Source of the DNA: an uncultured Alphaproteobacteria bacterium
Lineage (GTDB): Bacteria > Pseudomonadota > Alphaproteobacteria > Methylaequorales > Methylaequoraceae
Direction: 5' to 3'
Length of the DNA: 64,000 nucleotides
Assembly (NCBI GenBank): GCA_902563305.1
Contig: CACEWP010000001.1
Coordinates: 79,886-143,885 of the forward strand
The number at the start of each line of letters is the position of its first letter. Position 1 is the stretch's first letter. Below, in pieces: positions 63,787-64,000 of the stretch. The position numbers were made by a program, and so were the translations under genes. The notes beneath the pieces were generated by a model. It did no database searches. It was not told the DNA's origin and saw nothing but the letters and a program-made list of their open reading frames with translations.

Positions 63787-64000
63787 ATGAGTGTTAAGTT
63801 TATCTTTTTGTTACCTATATTTGAAGTAGTTTTGTTTATATTATTTGGAGATTTTTTTGGTTTTTTTCCAGTAATTTTTTCAATAATAGCCACCGGGTTA
63901 ATTGGATTCTTTCTTCTAAAGTCTGGGTTTAATCCTCGGAATATTGCTTCAAACCCAAAAGATTGGATATATAAGAAAATTGCTGGAATACTTTTACTAA
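63787..64000 (+). CDS. fxsA: FxsA family membrane protein (cut by the window end)
   Basis: The first 71 codons are present; the gene runs past the right edge. The start MSVKFIFLLPIFEVVLFILF, then a GDFFGFFPVIFSIIATGLIG segment and FLLKSGFNPRN, match the FxsA pattern (LIEI-type N-terminus, glycine-rich second helix). FxsA of E. coli affects phage T7 exclusion; its normal role is unclear. Starts 47 bp from the divergent DUF4149 gene. Confidence 0.8.
   Translation, partial: MSVKFIFLLPIFEVVLFILFGDFFGFFPVIFSIIATGLIGFFLLKSGFNPRNIASNPKDWIYKKIAGILLL

Overview
This is a compact, A+T-rich stretch (about 30 % G+C by eye) of a bacterial chromosome. The gene order points to a streamlined, probably marine alphaproteobacterium: mutS-glnD-murJ-trpS, fur-olsB-olsA-miaB-phoH-ybeY-corC-lnt-metK-trmB, nusA-infB-rbfA-truB-rpsO-pnp, an Irr-type Fur protein, and rpsT/dnaA-dnaN-recF-gyrB. 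I cannot name the species. Genes are tightly packed with many 4-bp ATGA overlaps. The longest gene-free stretch is about 155 bp. I see no rRNA, tRNA, CRISPR array or insertion sequence.

Region 1 (1-2200) is accessory. A Pho box at 23-40 faces a gene beyond the left edge. Next come a lysine-rich repeat protein, a 24-residue small protein coupled to a hypothetical protein, a divergent XRE-type regulator and a formaldehyde-activating-enzyme (Fae) paralogue. Three copies of a 13-bp operator-like palindrome lie in their promoters, so this looks like one regulon under the XRE protein.

Region 2 (2196-7402, minus strand) is a phosphate-starvation module: a PhoR-type kinase, a Pho box, an OprO/OprP-type porin, a PlcP-type phospholipase C and a GT4 glycosyltransferase fused to a DgkA-type diacylglycerol kinase. 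Read together, PlcP would release phosphate and diacylglycerol from phospholipids. The fusion protein could then turn diacylglycerol into glycolipid or back into phosphatidate. This fusion and its setting are the most striking content of the window.

Region 3 (7442-24000) carries mismatch repair, PII uridylylation, the lipid II flippase, TrpRS, a TSUP transporter set, NfuA, a cell-wall trio (glucosaminidase, deacetylase, VanX-type dipeptidase), TsaB/RimI, TusA-like, Fur and the ornithine-lipid acyltransferases OlsB/OlsA. Ornithine lipids contain no phosphorus, which fits the theme of region 2.

Region 4 (24032-40523) is the conserved tRNA/rRNA maturation and translation block, but without rimP and ylxR at their usual places. 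It ends with a nitronate-monooxygenase-like protein and Irr.

Region 5 (40546-47675) has two divergent gene pairs whose 5' ends overlap (SH3 protein/2-hydroxyacid dehydrogenase and ubiE/mutM). It also holds the minus-strand run ubiE-coaBC-dut-rrf2-cysK-moeB.

Region 6 (47717-56489) is rpsT, rhodanese, dnaA, dnaN, recF, gyrB and a class A penicillin-binding protein.

Region 7 (56472-64000) has SCO1, a divergent tetrapyrrole methylase, CbiX, an ankyrin protein with a 16-T tract, SYLF and DUF2141 proteins, UDP-xylose synthase, HldE, a HAD phosphatase, a DUF4149 protein and a partial FxsA.
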